DNA of 64,000 bases from Clostridium_AD sp050717515. GTDB lineage: Bacteria; Bacillota; Clostridia; Clostridiales; Clostridiaceae. A model generated the notes under the pieces. It worked only from the letters and a program-made list of their open reading frames with translations. It was not told the origin of the DNA and did no database searches. Below, one piece after another: positions 53,640 through 62,919 of the stretch (the stretch's first letter is position 1; every line of letters starts with the position of its first letter). Position numbers and translations under genes: made by a program. The stretch lies in NCBI RefSeq assembly GCF_050717515.1, contig NZ_JBOITL010000023.1:62001-126000 (forward strand), in the 5' to 3' direction.

Positions 53640-54551
53640 ATGATTAAACATAACTGGAAAAAAGTTAGTATGATTGCTTTTAGTCTAGTAGCCCTAACTC
53701 TTGTTGGCTGTGGTAACAGTAATAAAAATAAAAGTGATACTAAGCCAAAGTCTGCTAATGCAACTTATGGTGAGCAAATGAATTATAAGATTACAGGTAT
53801 AGATGCTGGTGCAGGAGTAGTTCAAGCTTCCGAAAAAGCTATTAAAGACTATAAATTAGATTATACTGTACAAACTAGTTCAGGAGCTGCTATGACACAA
53901 GCTCTTTCAGATGCAATTAAAAATAAAGAACCAATTGTACTTACTGGTTGGTCACCTCATTGGATGTTTAGTAAATATGATTTAAAATACTTGAAGGACC
54001 CTAAAGGATCTTTTGGTGGTTCTGAACATATAAATACAATTGCGCGTTTAAAATTAAAAGAAGATAAGCCTGATGCTTACAAAATTTTAAACCAATTTTC
54101 TTGGACGCCTAAGGATATGGAAGCTGTTATGCTTAAGATTAATGATGGTGAAGATGTAAAGAAAACAGCAAGACAATGGATTACTGACAATAAAGATAAG
54201 GTAGGTAAATGGACAGCAGGTGCGAAAAAAGTAAAGGGTGAAGAAATCAAACTTGCCTATGTTGCTTGGGATACAGAAATCGCCTCTACTAATCTAATTG
54301 CATTAGTACTTGAAGATATGGGATACAAGGTTAGACTTACGCAAGTAGAATCAGGCCCTATGTGGGCTGCAGTAGCCAGTGGCGATGTAGATGCTATTGT
54401 TGCAGCATGGCTACCAGGAACTCATGCGAAATATATGGCTGATTACAAAGGTAAATTTGAAGATTTAGGTCCAAACCTAGAAGGAGCTAAAATAGGTTTA
54501 GTTGTTCCTAAATATATGAATATTGATTCTATAGAAGATTTAGTTAAATAA
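53640..54551 (+). CDS. opuAC: Glycine betaine-binding lipoprotein (OpuAC-type)
   Basis: 303 aa with lipobox TLVGCG (Cys 23). Two lobes carry the aromatic cage residues typical of betaine binders: LTGWSPHWMF, YVAWDTEIAS and AAWLPGTHAKYM. It captures glycine betaine or proline betaine outside and hands it to OpuAB. AAGGAGG lies a short way upstream of the ATG. Last gene of the OpuA unit. Confidence 0.93.
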   Translation: MIKHNWKKVSMIAFSLVALTLVGCGNSNKNKSDTKPKSANATYGEQMNYKITGIDAGAGVVQASEKAIKDYKLDYTVQTSSGAAMTQALSDAIKNKEPIVLTGWSPHWMFSKYDLKYLKDPKGSFGGSEHINTIARLKLKEDKPDAYKILNQFSWTPKDMEAVMLKINDGEDVKKTARQWITDNKDKVGKWTAGAKKVKGEEIKLAYVAWDTEIASTNLIALVLEDMGYKVRLTQVESGPMWAAVASGDVDAIVAAWLPGTHAKYMADYKGKFEDLGPNLEGAKIGLVVPKYMNIDSIEDLVK

Positions 54552-54579
54552 CTTGAATTAAATCCTCTACTTTAGAGCT

Positions 54580-54687
54580 GTAATATTTAAAGATAATAAT
54601 ATATTTATAGTGATTTATAACAAAAATAGTTATTGTAAGATTAAAGAATTTCACAATGAAATTAAAAATTCATTTAAATCCACCTAA
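54580..54687 (+). pseudogene. 3' remnant of a second busR-like gene
   Basis: The frame reads VIFKDNNIFIVIYNKNSYCK.. to a stop and matches the last ~27 codons of the 50660 gene (TIFKANDIFIVICSENSYCR..) with roughly a dozen base differences. The following terminator also matches that of busR. The rest of the gene is missing. It shows that a busR copy once lay in front of the OpuC operons. Confidence 0.85.
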
Positions 54688-54688
54688 G

Positions 54689-54736
54689 CCCTTACATCAC
54701 AGCGTTTTATAGCAATGTGATGTAGGTTTTTTTTTT
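54689..54736 (+). terminator. Terminator inherited from the lost busR copy
   Basis: TACATCACA / TGTGATGTA stem with 14-base loop and ten T; sequence related to 51309-51358. It can now end the OpuA transcript. Confidence 0.85.
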
Positions 54737-54824
54737 GCCATGAAAACCTTTTACAAAATTTAAAAAGTTTTTGTATAAATCGTTTTCAATAATTACATAA
54801 TAAATTATAGCTATTAACGCAATC

Positions 54825-54866
54825 TTTACAAAGTAACAACTCAATGTTATGATTAAGTTGTTACTT
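54825..54866 (+). promoter_or_regulatory. Promoter and dyad operator of OpuC operon 1
   Basis: -35 TTTACA, 17-base spacer, -10 TATGAT. AAGTAACAACT (54831-54841), 14 bases, AGTTGTTACTT (54856-54866) form a dyad that covers the spacer and the bases just past the -10. The same dyad and geometry recur at 57716-57751. A BusR-like repressor is the obvious candidate. Confidence 0.7.
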
Positions 54867-54889
54867 GCAATAATTAAGGAGGCTACACT

Positions 54890-56023
54890 TTGATTGATTT
54901 TATAAATGTGAACAAAAGCATCAATGGTAAGGTTATATTGAAAGATATAAATATAACTATAGAAAAAGGACAATTAGTTGCCTTTATCGGACCTAGTGGT
55001 TGTGGAAAAACTACCACACTAAAAATGATTAATAAATTACTAACTCCAACCACCGGTGATATTTTAATTAATGGAGAGAAAATTGGAGAAAAAAACACTA
55101 TAAAGCTTAGAAGAAACATGGGCTACGTTATTCAACAAGCGGGACTTCTTCCTCATTTAACTATTGGTGAAAATATTGGTTTAATAGCATCTATAGAAAA
55201 AATGCCAAAAGATAAAATAGAGGAAAAAGTAATTGAATTATTAAATCTAGTAGGACTAGATCCTAAAGATTATGTAAATAAATACCCTAAAGAGCTTAGT
55301 GGAGGCCAACAACAAAGGGTAGGAGTTGCAAGGGCTCTTATAATGGATCCTGATGTAATATTAATGGATGAACCTTTTAGTGCATTAGATCCTATAACAA
55401 AAACTCAACTTCAAGATGAAATATTCAACATACAACAAAATTTCAAGAAAACTATAATATTCGTAACTCATGATATGGATGAGGCTTTAAAACTAGCGGA
55501 TAAAATTTGTATCCTAGAAGCTGGATCCGTAGTTCAATTTGCCACTCCTGAGGAACTATTAAAAAACCCCATTAATGACTTTGTGCGAGATTTTGTAGGT
55601 AAAAACAGAATATGGAATCAACCCGAACTCATTAAGGCAAAAGATATTATGATAGAAATGCCTGTAAAATCAGTTGGTGAGCGAACCATTCTGCAAGCCA
55701 TTGAAATAATGAAATCTAATCATGTAGATAGTTTACTTGTGGTAGATAAAGCTAATCTTTTATGTGGCCTTGTTACTTTAAAACATATTAGAAAAAATCC
55801 AGATAAAAGTAAAAAGATTAAAGATATAATGCAAAAGGATCTTTTAACAGTAAGCAACGAAGATTCTATAATTGATATATTAGAAATGATAAAGAGTGAA
55901 AATATAAGCTTTGTACCTGTAATAGATGAAAACTTAAAACTGTCAGGCTTAATTACCAAGAGCAGCCTTTTATCTATCTTAAGTAACCAGTTTATAGATG
56001 AGGAGGTAGATGATAATGAATAG
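54890..56023 (+). CDS. OpuC-type betaine/carnitine/choline ABC ATPase with CBS pair, copy 1
   Basis: 377 aa. Walker A GPSGCGKTTT (about 35-44), signature LSGGQQQR, Walker B ILMDEPFSALD, THDMDEAL, then two CBS motifs (about 255-370). TTG start at 54890 after AAGGAGG. It overlaps the permease fusion gene by 8 bases. Near-identical to the 57775 copy. OpuCA-type ATPases energise uptake of compatible solutes; CBS domains may sense c-di-AMP, as known for OpuC in Listeria and Staphylococcus. Confidence 0.92.
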   Translation: MIDFINVNKSINGKVILKDINITIEKGQLVAFIGPSGCGKTTTLKMINKLLTPTTGDILINGEKIGEKNTIKLRRNMGYVIQQAGLLPHLTIGENIGLIASIEKMPKDKIEEKVIELLNLVGLDPKDYVNKYPKELSGGQQQRVGVARALIMDPDVILMDEPFSALDPITKTQLQDEIFNIQQNFKKTIIFVTHDMDEALKLADKICILEAGSVVQFATPEELLKNPINDFVRDFVGKNRIWNQPELIKAKDIMIEMPVKSVGERTILQAIEIMKSNHVDSLLVVDKANLLCGLVTLKHIRKNPDKSKKIKDIMQKDLLTVSNEDSIIDILEMIKSENISFVPVIDENLKLSGLITKSSLLSILSNQFIDEEVDDNE

Positions 56024-57593
56024 TATAACATCTTTTATAAATTTCGTAATAGATAGAAAATCTGAAATTTCCGGTTTATTTATACAACATATTCAACTAA
56101 CTATATTTTCAATTTTACTTGCAGTGGTAATAGCTATACCCCTTGGAATACTTATAGTTAGATATAGAAAACTTGCAGGTCCTGTCATTGGATTTACAAA
56201 TATAGTTCAATCTATACCAAGTTTAGCACTACTGGGATTTTTAATTCCTGTACTTGGTATCGGCAGTAAACCCGCAATTGTTATGGTAGTTATGTATTCT
56301 CTTCTACCTATTGTAAAAAGCACATATACAGGACTCACTAACATAAGTCCTTCACTTATTGAAGCCGCTGATGGTATGGGACTTACGCAAACACAAGTAC
56401 TTCTCAAAGTTCGTTTCCCACTAGCTATGCCGATTATAATGTCAGGTGTTAGAATATCTTCAGTTACAGCAGTAGGACTTATGACTATAGCCGCCTTCAT
56501 TGGGGCTGGTGGTTTAGGCTTTCTAGTATATTCTGGTGTTGCAACTGTTAGTAATAATATGATACTAGCTGGAGCTATCCCTGCTTGTTTACTTGCTATT
56601 TTTCTAGACTTCATTTTAGGTAAGGTAGAAAAAATAGTAATTCCTGAAGGAATAAGAACTACTCCTAGTAAAGCAAGAAAAACTAATACAATTTTCAGCA
56701 ATAAAAAATTCAAACTTGGAGCCTTGATACTCGTTCTTATAATCATTGTATCCTCCGTAGTTTCTAGTTTTGGCAAAAGTAAAAACACAATTGTGGTAGG
56801 CTCTAAAAACTTTAATGAACAATTAATACTTGGAGATATGGTAGCCTCTTTAATAGAAAGTAAAACAGATATTAATGTTGAAAGAAAATTAAATTTAGGA
56901 GGAACTGCTGTAGTATTTAGCGCTATGCAATCAAAAAATGTTGATGTATATGTAGAATATACTGGAACAGGTCTTGTAAATATACTAAAAAAACCTACTA
57001 TAAAAGATCCAACTAAGGTTTATGATATTATGAAAACGGATTTTTCTAAAAATTATAATGTGGAAGTATTAAACCCCCTAGGATTTAATAACACCTATGT
57101 AATAGCAGTGAAACAATCTCTTGCTAAAAAAAATAATTTAAATACTATATCCGATTTAGCAAAAATAAGTCCTACTTTAAACGCAGGATTTACTATGGAG
57201 TTTGCAAATAGACCAGATGGTTATCTTGGAGTTAAAAAATTGTATAACCTAAATTTTAAAAATTCTAAAGGTATAGATGGTGGGCTTAGATATACAGCCC
57301 TTGAAAAAGGTGAAACACAAGTTTTAGACGCCTTTGCTACAGATGGATTACTTAAAAAATTTGATCTTCAGCTTTTAAAAGATGATAAGAATTTCTTCCC
57401 ACCTTACTATGCAGTTCCTGTAATAAGAGCAGAAACATTGAAGAAATATCCTGAGTTAAAGGAAGTATTATTACTTTTAGAAAATAAAATTAGTGATAAA
57501 ACTATGAGAGACCTCAACTATAGAGTAGATAGTGGAGAACAATCTAAAGTTGTTGCAGAAGACTTTTTAAGGTCTATAAAATTGATGGATTAA
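56016..57593 (+). CDS. Fused OpuC permease - substrate-binding protein, copy 1
   Basis: 525 aa. An ABC permease domain (about 15-210) with six TM segments and coupling loop EAADGMGLTQTQVLLKVRFP, a further TM helix (about 230-250), then an OpuAC/QAT-type binding domain (about 255-525: VVGSKNFNEQLILGDM; YVEYTGTGL; FTMEFANRPDGY). Fusion of OpuCB/OpuCD and OpuCC functions in one chain puts the receptor next to the pore. I take the ATG at 56016, 9 bases after GAGGAGG. Confidence 0.9.
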   Translation: MNSITSFINFVIDRKSEISGLFIQHIQLTIFSILLAVVIAIPLGILIVRYRKLAGPVIGFTNIVQSIPSLALLGFLIPVLGIGSKPAIVMVVMYSLLPIVKSTYTGLTNISPSLIEAADGMGLTQTQVLLKVRFPLAMPIIMSGVRISSVTAVGLMTIAAFIGAGGLGFLVYSGVATVSNNMILAGAIPACLLAIFLDFILGKVEKIVIPEGIRTTPSKARKTNTIFSNKKFKLGALILVLIIIVSSVVSSFGKSKNTIVVGSKNFNEQLILGDMVASLIESKTDINVERKLNLGGTAVVFSAMQSKNVDVYVEYTGTGLVNILKKPTIKDPTKVYDIMKTDFSKNYNVEVLNPLGFNNTYVIAVKQSLAKKNNLNTISDLAKISPTLNAGFTMEFANRPDGYLGVKKLYNLNFKNSKGIDGGLRYTALEKGETQVLDAFATDGLLKKFDLQLLKDDKNFFPPYYAVPVIRAETLKKYPELKEVLLLLENKISDKTMRDLNYRVDSGEQSKVVAEDFLRSIKLMD

Positions 57594-57596
57594 GTT

Positions 57597-57642
57597 AAAG
57601 AGAACGTGATATACTAGCAAATTAGGATATCACGCTCTTTTT
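57597..57642 (+). terminator. Terminator of OpuC operon 1
   Basis: AGAG-CGTGATAT stem with ATATCACG-CTCT, then TTTTT. It separates the two tandem operons. Confidence 0.75.
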
Positions 57643-57709
57643 AGGCTTCTTAGAGCACTTTACCACCCCTCATTAGAAACTTACTCTTTTTTCATATAAA
57701 CATGTGTTC

Positions 57710-57751
57710 TTTACAAAGTAACAACTTGGTGATATACTTAAGTTGTTACTT
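57710..57751 (+). promoter_or_regulatory. Promoter and dyad operator of OpuC operon 2
   Basis: -35 TTTACA, 17-base spacer, -10 TATACT. AAGTAACAACT (57716-57726), 14 bases, AGTTGTTACTT (57741-57751). The dyad half-sites are identical to operon 1 while the 14-base middle has changed. Confidence 0.7.
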
Positions 57752-57774
57752 TGAAAATTTAAGGAGGTTACATT

Positions 57775-58917
57775 TTGATTGAGTTTAAAGATGTAAATAA
57801 AAGTATAAACGGAAAAATAATATTAAAGGATATAAACATTACTATAAAAAAAGGAGAACTGGTTGTTTTTATCGGACCTAGTGGTTGTGGAAAAACTACA
57901 ACACTAAAAATGATAAATAAATTACTAACCCCCACTTCTGGTGAAATCTTAATTAATGGAGATAATATCAACACTAAAAACACTATAAAGCTTAGACGTA
58001 ACATGGGCTATGTTATACAACAAGCGGGTCTTCTACCTCATTTGACTATAGGTGAGAATATTGCTTTAATAGCATCTATAGAAAAAATGCCAAAGGATAC
58101 AATAGCGGCGAAAGTCGTTGAATTATTAAATTTAGTTGGACTAGCTCCTGAGGAATATTCAAACAAATACCCTAAAGAGCTTAGTGGAGGTCAGCAACAA
58201 AGAGTTGGTGTGGCAAGGGCTCTTATAATGGATCCTGATGTAATATTAATGGATGAACCCTTTAGTGCATTAGACCCTATAACAAAAACTCAACTCCAAG
58301 ATGAGATATTCAATATACAACAAAACTTCAAGAAAACCATAATATTTGTAACTCATGATATGGATGAAGCCTTAAAACTTGGGGATAAAATTTGTATCTT
58401 AGAAGCTGGATCAGTAGTTCAATTTGCTACTCCAGAGGAATTATTAAAAAACCCTATTAATGACTTTGTACGAGACTTTGTAGGTAAAAACAGAATATGG
58501 AATCAGCCTGAACTAATTAAGGCAAAAGATATTATGATAGAAATGCCTATAAAATCCGTTGGAGAGCGAACAATTGTGCAAGCAATTGAAATAATGAAAT
58601 CTAGTCATGTAGATAGTTTGCTTGTAGTAGATAAAGCTAATCTTTTATGTGGACTTGTTACCTTAAAACAAATTAGAAAAAATCCAGATAAAACTAAAAT
58701 GATTAAAGATATAATGATAAAAAATATTATAACAGTAAATAATGAAGACTCTATAATCGATATATTAGAACTTATAAAGAAAGAAGACATAAGCTTTGTT
58801 CCAGTACTGGACGATAACTTAAAGCTATCAGGCCTTATTACCAAAAGTAGCCTTTTATCTATATTAAGTAATCAATTTATAGATGATGAAGACGAGGAGG
58901 CAACTGATAATGAATAG
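57775..58917 (+). CDS. OpuC-type ABC ATPase with CBS pair, copy 2
   Basis: 380 aa, aligned end to end with the 54890 copy. All ATPase motifs are intact (GPSGCGKTTT, LSGGQQQR, ILMDEPFSALD). The region from the signature motif to about residue 270 is nearly unchanged, whereas the ends differ more, a pattern that could come from gene conversion. TTG start after AAGGAGG. It overlaps the permease fusion by 8 bases. Confidence 0.92.
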   Translation: MIEFKDVNKSINGKIILKDINITIKKGELVVFIGPSGCGKTTTLKMINKLLTPTSGEILINGDNINTKNTIKLRRNMGYVIQQAGLLPHLTIGENIALIASIEKMPKDTIAAKVVELLNLVGLAPEEYSNKYPKELSGGQQQRVGVARALIMDPDVILMDEPFSALDPITKTQLQDEIFNIQQNFKKTIIFVTHDMDEALKLGDKICILEAGSVVQFATPEELLKNPINDFVRDFVGKNRIWNQPELIKAKDIMIEMPIKSVGERTIVQAIEIMKSSHVDSLLVVDKANLLCGLVTLKQIRKNPDKTKMIKDIMIKNIITVNNEDSIIDILELIKKEDISFVPVLDDNLKLSGLITKSSLLSILSNQFIDDEDEEATDNE

Positions 58918-60484
58918 TATAACTTCTTTTATAAATTTCGTAATAGAAAGAAAAACTGAAATATCAGATTTACTTATGCAACATGTTCAACTAACTGTAT
59001 TCTCAATTTTAATGTCTATAATAATTGCAATACCTCTTGCAATACTTATAGTTAGGTTTAGAAAACTTTCAGGTCCTGTTATTGGCTTTACAAATATAGT
59101 TCAATCTATACCAAGTCTAGCACTACTCGGATTTTTAATACCCGTAGTTGGTATTGGCAGTAAACCCGCAGTTATTATGGTAGTTATGTATTCTCTTCTA
59201 CCTATTGTAAAAAATACATATACGGGACTAACTAATATAAGTCCTGCGCTTATTGAAGCTTCTGATGGTATGGGACTTACTCAAACTCAAGTATTACTTA
59301 AAGTTCGTTTTCCTCTAGCTATGCCTATTATAATGTCAGGTGTTAGAGTATCTTCAGTTACAGCAGTAGGACTTATGACCATAGCCGCATTTATAGGCGC
59401 TGGCGGCCTTGGATATTTAGTATTTTCTGGTGTTTCAACCGTTAATAATAATATGATCCTAGCCGGAGCTATTCCTGCTTGTTTACTTGCTGTTATTTTA
59501 GATTTCATTTTAGGCAAGGTAGAAAACATAGTAATTCCAGAAGGGATAAGAACTACAAGTAAAGTCAGCAAAACTAGTTTATTATTTAAAAACAAAAAAA
59601 TTAGAATTGGGTCCATTATATTAGTTGTTATACTAATTGTAGGATCATTAGTTTCAAGTTTAAATAAGGGTAAAAATACCATAGTGATAGGTTCTAAAAA
59701 TTACAATGAACAAATAATACTTGGAAATATGGTAGCCTCACTAATAGAACATAAGACAAAATATAAAGTAGAAAGAAAATTTAATTTAGGCGGAACTGCC
59801 GTAATATTTAACGCTATGAAATCAAAAAATTTAGATTGTTATGTAGAATATACTGGTACAGCGCTTATAACTATACTAAAAAAAGCTTCTATAAGCGACC
59901 CAGCTAAAGCTTATAATGTAGTAAAAGAAGATTTCGCTAAAAATTATGGTATAGAGTTAATGAAACCCATAGGTTTTAATAATGCTTATATAATGGCTGT
60001 AAACAAAGAACTTGCTAAAAAAAATAATTTAAAGACTGTTTCTGATTTAGCAAAAATAAGTCCAACACTAAATGCTGGATTTACTATGGAATTTACAAAT
60101 AGATCAGATGGTTATCCTGGACTTCAAAAAAAATACAATCTAAACTTTAAAAGTGTAAAAGGTATAGATGGCGGACTTAGATATACAGCACTTGATAAAA
60201 ATGAAACACAGGTTTTAGATGCAAACTCCACGGATGGATTATTACAGAAATTCGATCTTGCACTATTAAAAGATGATAAGAATTTCTTCCCGCCTTACAA
60301 TCCAGTACCTATAGTTCGCACAGATTCATTGAAAAAATTCCCCGAGTTAAAGGGACTATTACTACAACTAGAAGGGAAAGTTACAGATGAGGATATGCAA
60401 AAACTTAATTTAAAAGCAGATAATGGAGAAGATCCTAAAAAAGTTGCAGAAGACTTTTTAAAATCTAAAAAATTAATAGAGTAA
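58910..60484 (+). CDS. Fused OpuC permease - substrate-binding protein, copy 2
   Basis: 524 aa with the same layout as copy 1. The permease half is closely conserved; the binding half (about 250-524) is more divergent: VIGSKNYNEQIILGNM, YVEYTGTALI, FTMEFTNRSDGY, and NPVPIVRTDSL in place of YAVPVIRAETL. This suggests a changed substrate range. I use the ATG at 58910 behind GAGGAGG; an in-frame start nine codons earlier is poorly placed. Confidence 0.9.
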   Translation: MNSITSFINFVIERKTEISDLLMQHVQLTVFSILMSIIIAIPLAILIVRFRKLSGPVIGFTNIVQSIPSLALLGFLIPVVGIGSKPAVIMVVMYSLLPIVKNTYTGLTNISPALIEASDGMGLTQTQVLLKVRFPLAMPIIMSGVRVSSVTAVGLMTIAAFIGAGGLGYLVFSGVSTVNNNMILAGAIPACLLAVILDFILGKVENIVIPEGIRTTSKVSKTSLLFKNKKIRIGSIILVVILIVGSLVSSLNKGKNTIVIGSKNYNEQIILGNMVASLIEHKTKYKVERKFNLGGTAVIFNAMKSKNLDCYVEYTGTALITILKKASISDPAKAYNVVKEDFAKNYGIELMKPIGFNNAYIMAVNKELAKKNNLKTVSDLAKISPTLNAGFTMEFTNRSDGYPGLQKKYNLNFKSVKGIDGGLRYTALDKNETQVLDANSTDGLLQKFDLALLKDDKNFFPPYNPVPIVRTDSLKKFPELKGLLLQLEGKVTDEDMQKLNLKADNGEDPKKVAEDFLKSKKLIE

Positions 60485-60523
60485 GCTAAAAGGTATATTC
60501 AAATAAATATATATTCTAAATTT

Positions 60524-60561
60524 AAAAGTGAGATATGTTATTAAACTATCTCACTTTTTTT
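60524..60561 (+). terminator. Terminator of OpuC operon 2
   Basis: AAAGTGAGATA / TATCTCACTTT stem with a run of seven T. Confidence 0.88.
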
Positions 60562-60616
60562 GTACTCATTTTAATAAATCAAAGGCAAGTTATTTTTTTA
60601 CTAAAAATAGAGTTAA

Positions 60617-61747
60617 TTAACTCTGTAAACACTTATCTATAATTTCACCTTTTTTATCAGCTGGCACATTTTCTAATAATTTTTCTTCTAGTTCAAATAT
60701 ATATATTTTGCTATCATCTATAACATAAAATTTATTTATTTGGTTTAAATCTCCACTACTTTTATATAAAATCGGCTTGCATATGTCATCAGACATCCTA
60801 ACTAAATCTTCAATAGTTACTACCTTCATTGTACTTTCACATGAAAATACCACATCATTTTCAATTGCAACCATTCTATTACCATGCAGTTTAAATATTT
60901 GCTTTAATTTTTTCTCAAAGGGATTGTTTACAATTAATCCTGATGTAAAGAAAATAAAAAAAACTAAAGCACCTATACACGTCCCAATAGCAATACAAGT
61001 TATAGCAACCATTTTTTTATTAATAGGTACTGGTATTTTCTTTACTTCCTCAATTGCAGCTTGTTTTTTTAAAGCTAAATTACCTTTAATCTCAAAGACT
61101 TTTGTATTCAAAGGAATTTCCATTGAAGGAGACAAATTCTCCTTAATTACTCCTTTATCTGTTTTTGCCTCTAAATTAACTCTAAAAAGAATAGTCAATT
61201 TTGTATTAAAATTAACACTTGATGTTTTAATTATTTTTTGAACAATATTATTATACTCCTTAAGCTTTATTGGTATATCCTTCTGGACTAAAAATATTTT
61301 ATCATTAACATTGAATTTAGTTTTTGCTTGAAGTGTCTTTTCCTTCTTCCAAACAGTTTTCTTTTCCTTTTCGCTTCCCGTCATCCCTTCTAGCACTGCA
61401 ATAATCTCATAATCACCATTTATATCAGCTGCTCTTTCACCACTAAACTCATATTTAAAAGATGCATTTATATAATCTATATAATCGGTTATATAAGTAT
61501 TACCCTCCACTAGGTCATTTTTACCATATATTTCATTAGGAAGTAACAAAACTTTATAATTAATATTTCCGTTATTTTTATAAGAGTATAAAGGCACTTT
61601 CTCCGCGGTAAATTTATGACTATTTACTATTCTATACAAAAAAGCTGACATCCCAATTAGTATAATAACAGTTGATATTATAAGACCTAACCTTAAATAT
61701 GTATTCATAGCACATAGTTTTTTGTTTTTTTTATTTTTAGACCTCAT
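60617..61747 (-). CDS. DUF5305-type membrane protein
   Basis: 376 aa. A first TM helix (about 18-40), an outside beta-rich domain (about 50-240: YKVLLLPNEIYGKNDLVEGNTY; FKYEFSGE), a second TM helix (about 255-280) and a cytoplasmic tail with KFYVIDDSKIYIFELEE. The build matches DUF5305 proteins, which often lie beside SipW-type signal peptidases and their substrates. That fits the SipW-type genes upstream. GGGGGGAG precedes the ATG. Confidence 0.75.
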   Translation of the reverse strand: MRSKNKKNKKLCAMNTYLRLGLIISTVIILIGMSAFLYRIVNSHKFTAEKVPLYSYKNNGNINYKVLLLPNEIYGKNDLVEGNTYITDYIDYINASFKYEFSGERAADINGDYEIIAVLEGMTGSEKEKKTVWKKEKTLQAKTKFNVNDKIFLVQKDIPIKLKEYNNIVQKIIKTSSVNFNTKLTILFRVNLEAKTDKGVIKENLSPSMEIPLNTKVFEIKGNLALKKQAAIEEVKKIPVPINKKMVAITCIAIGTCIGALVFFIFFTSGLIVNNPFEKKLKQIFKLHGNRMVAIENDVVFSCESTMKVVTIEDLVRMSDDICKPILYKSSGDLNQINKFYVIDDSKIYIFELEEKLLENVPADKKGEIIDKCLQS

Positions 61748-61818
61748 TTTTACTCCCCCCTAATATATTTAATATGTATATTGTACCTTATAAGTTATTT
61801 ATTTCCAATATAAACATT

Positions 61819-61845
61819 GTAAGCAGGGTTAGACTCCCTGCTTAC
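61819..61845 (-). terminator. Hairpin after the repeat-protein gene
   Basis: GTAAGCAGGG / CCCTGCTTAC stem with 7-base loop, just past the stop at 61880; short T-tract, so strength is uncertain. Confidence 0.55.
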
Positions 61846-61879
61846 TTACATTATTAGTTGTGTTGCTTAAAGCTTACTT

Positions 61880-62869
61880 TTATTTTTTCTTTTTATATAA
61901 AAGTACACTTCCTCCACCTATAAAGCACCACCCTATTGTTATTACTACCGTCATATCTACGGGTGACCCTGTTTGAATTAGTCTAGCAACTACTTTGGGA
62001 CCATCTGGATCAGGTACAGTTGGTGTACCTGGCTCAGGCACAGTTGGTGTACCTGGCTCAGGCACAGTTGGCGTACCTGGCTCAGGCACAGTTGGTGTAC
62101 CTGGCTCAGGCACAGTTGGTGTACCTGGCTCAGGCACAGTTGGTGTACCTGGCTCAGGCACAGTTGGTGTACCTGGCTCAGGCACAGTTGGTGTACCTGG
62201 CTCAGGCACAGTTGGTGTACTTGGATCAGGCACAGTTGGTGTACCTAGCTCAGGCACAGTTGGTGTACCTGGCTCAGGCACAGTTGGTGTATCGCCTCCT
62301 CCAGATGATGTAACAGCTCTAAAATTCATAGCAATAATAAATGTACTTTTTAGCCTTTGAACGCTATTTCCCGCCTCTTCATTCATGTCTGCAACTATCT
62401 TAACTTTTTTAATTTCACCAGGTTGAAGCGTACATTCAACATCACTTTTAACACTTACGGTTTTATTAATTAAGTTTTCAACACTGCTACTAAATAATAA
62501 TAAATCGCCTCTCATTATTCTATAATTTACATTTTTAGTGAAATCTATATACTTCTGAGATTCTGAAGAGAGTACATTATCTGAATTATCCTTTATCTTA
62601 AAATCACCTAGTTGAAAACTATCCATGACAATACTAAATGAACAGTTATTCCTTACAGAAAATATACTACTTACACTCCCTCCTGGTATTAATAATCCAT
62701 CACATGATGTAAATATAGGAACTTGATTCCCATTCCCTGTCTCTTTAACATCAATAACAATTCCAGTTTCAACAGCTATAGCATGAAAACTTGACTGAAG
62801 AGATATAAAAATAGTCAATAATACAAAAATCACAATTGATGAAATTTTTAACGTATTCCTTAAAATCAA
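61880..62869 (-). CDS. Surface protein with GTPTVPEP repeats and LPXTG-like tail
   Basis: 329 aa. A signal peptide (about 1-33), a beta-rich N-terminal domain (about 34-190) related in style to SipW-type neighbours (ends IIAMNFRAVTSSG), then 12 tandem 8-residue units TPTVPEPG (about 195-290, a rigid wall-spanning stalk), and a C-terminal sorting signal: LIQTGSPVD, hydrophobic helix, KKKK. LIQTG departs from LPXTG at position 2, so sortase use is likely but not certain. TTG start behind GGGGGGAG. Confidence 0.8.
   Translation of the reverse strand: MILRNTLKISSIVIFVLLTIFISLQSSFHAIAVETGIVIDVKETGNGNQVPIFTSCDGLLIPGGSVSSIFSVRNNCSFSIVMDSFQLGDFKIKDNSDNVLSSESQKYIDFTKNVNYRIMRGDLLLFSSSVENLINKTVSVKSDVECTLQPGEIKKVKIVADMNEEAGNSVQRLKSTFIIAMNFRAVTSSGGGDTPTVPEPGTPTVPELGTPTVPDPSTPTVPEPGTPTVPEPGTPTVPEPGTPTVPEPGTPTVPEPGTPTVPEPGTPTVPEPGTPTVPEPGTPTVPDPDGPKVVARLIQTGSPVDMTVVITIGWCFIGGGSVLLYKKKK
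62005..62295 (-). repeat. 24-bp tandem repeat array in the surface-protein gene
   Basis: Twelve 24-base units, most identical (plus-strand core CTGGCTCAGGCACAGTTGG). Each codes for one TPTVPEPG unit. Units 2, 3 and 12 (protein order) carry single changes (EL, DPS, DPD). The high identity implies recent copy-number change. Confidence 0.95.
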
Positions 62870-62919
62870 TTAACTCCCCCCCCTTTTCATACAAGGTCAA
62901 AAACAACTCTATTATATTA

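Larger units (their letters stand above)
54552..54889. other. Intergenic region between OpuA and OpuC units
   Basis: 338 bases that contain the busR 3' remnant with its terminator, and the first OpuC promoter/dyad. Nothing else is seen. Confidence 0.6.

Noticed and set aside
62005..62295. CRISPR array
   Set aside because: The units are contiguous with no unique spacers and code for a repeated peptide in a real gene.
61995..62360. Plus-strand frames coding VGVPGSGT- and VYLAQAQL-type repeats
   Set aside because: They are the antisense of the 24-bp array; a repeat whose length is a multiple of three opens several frames. No ribosome site.
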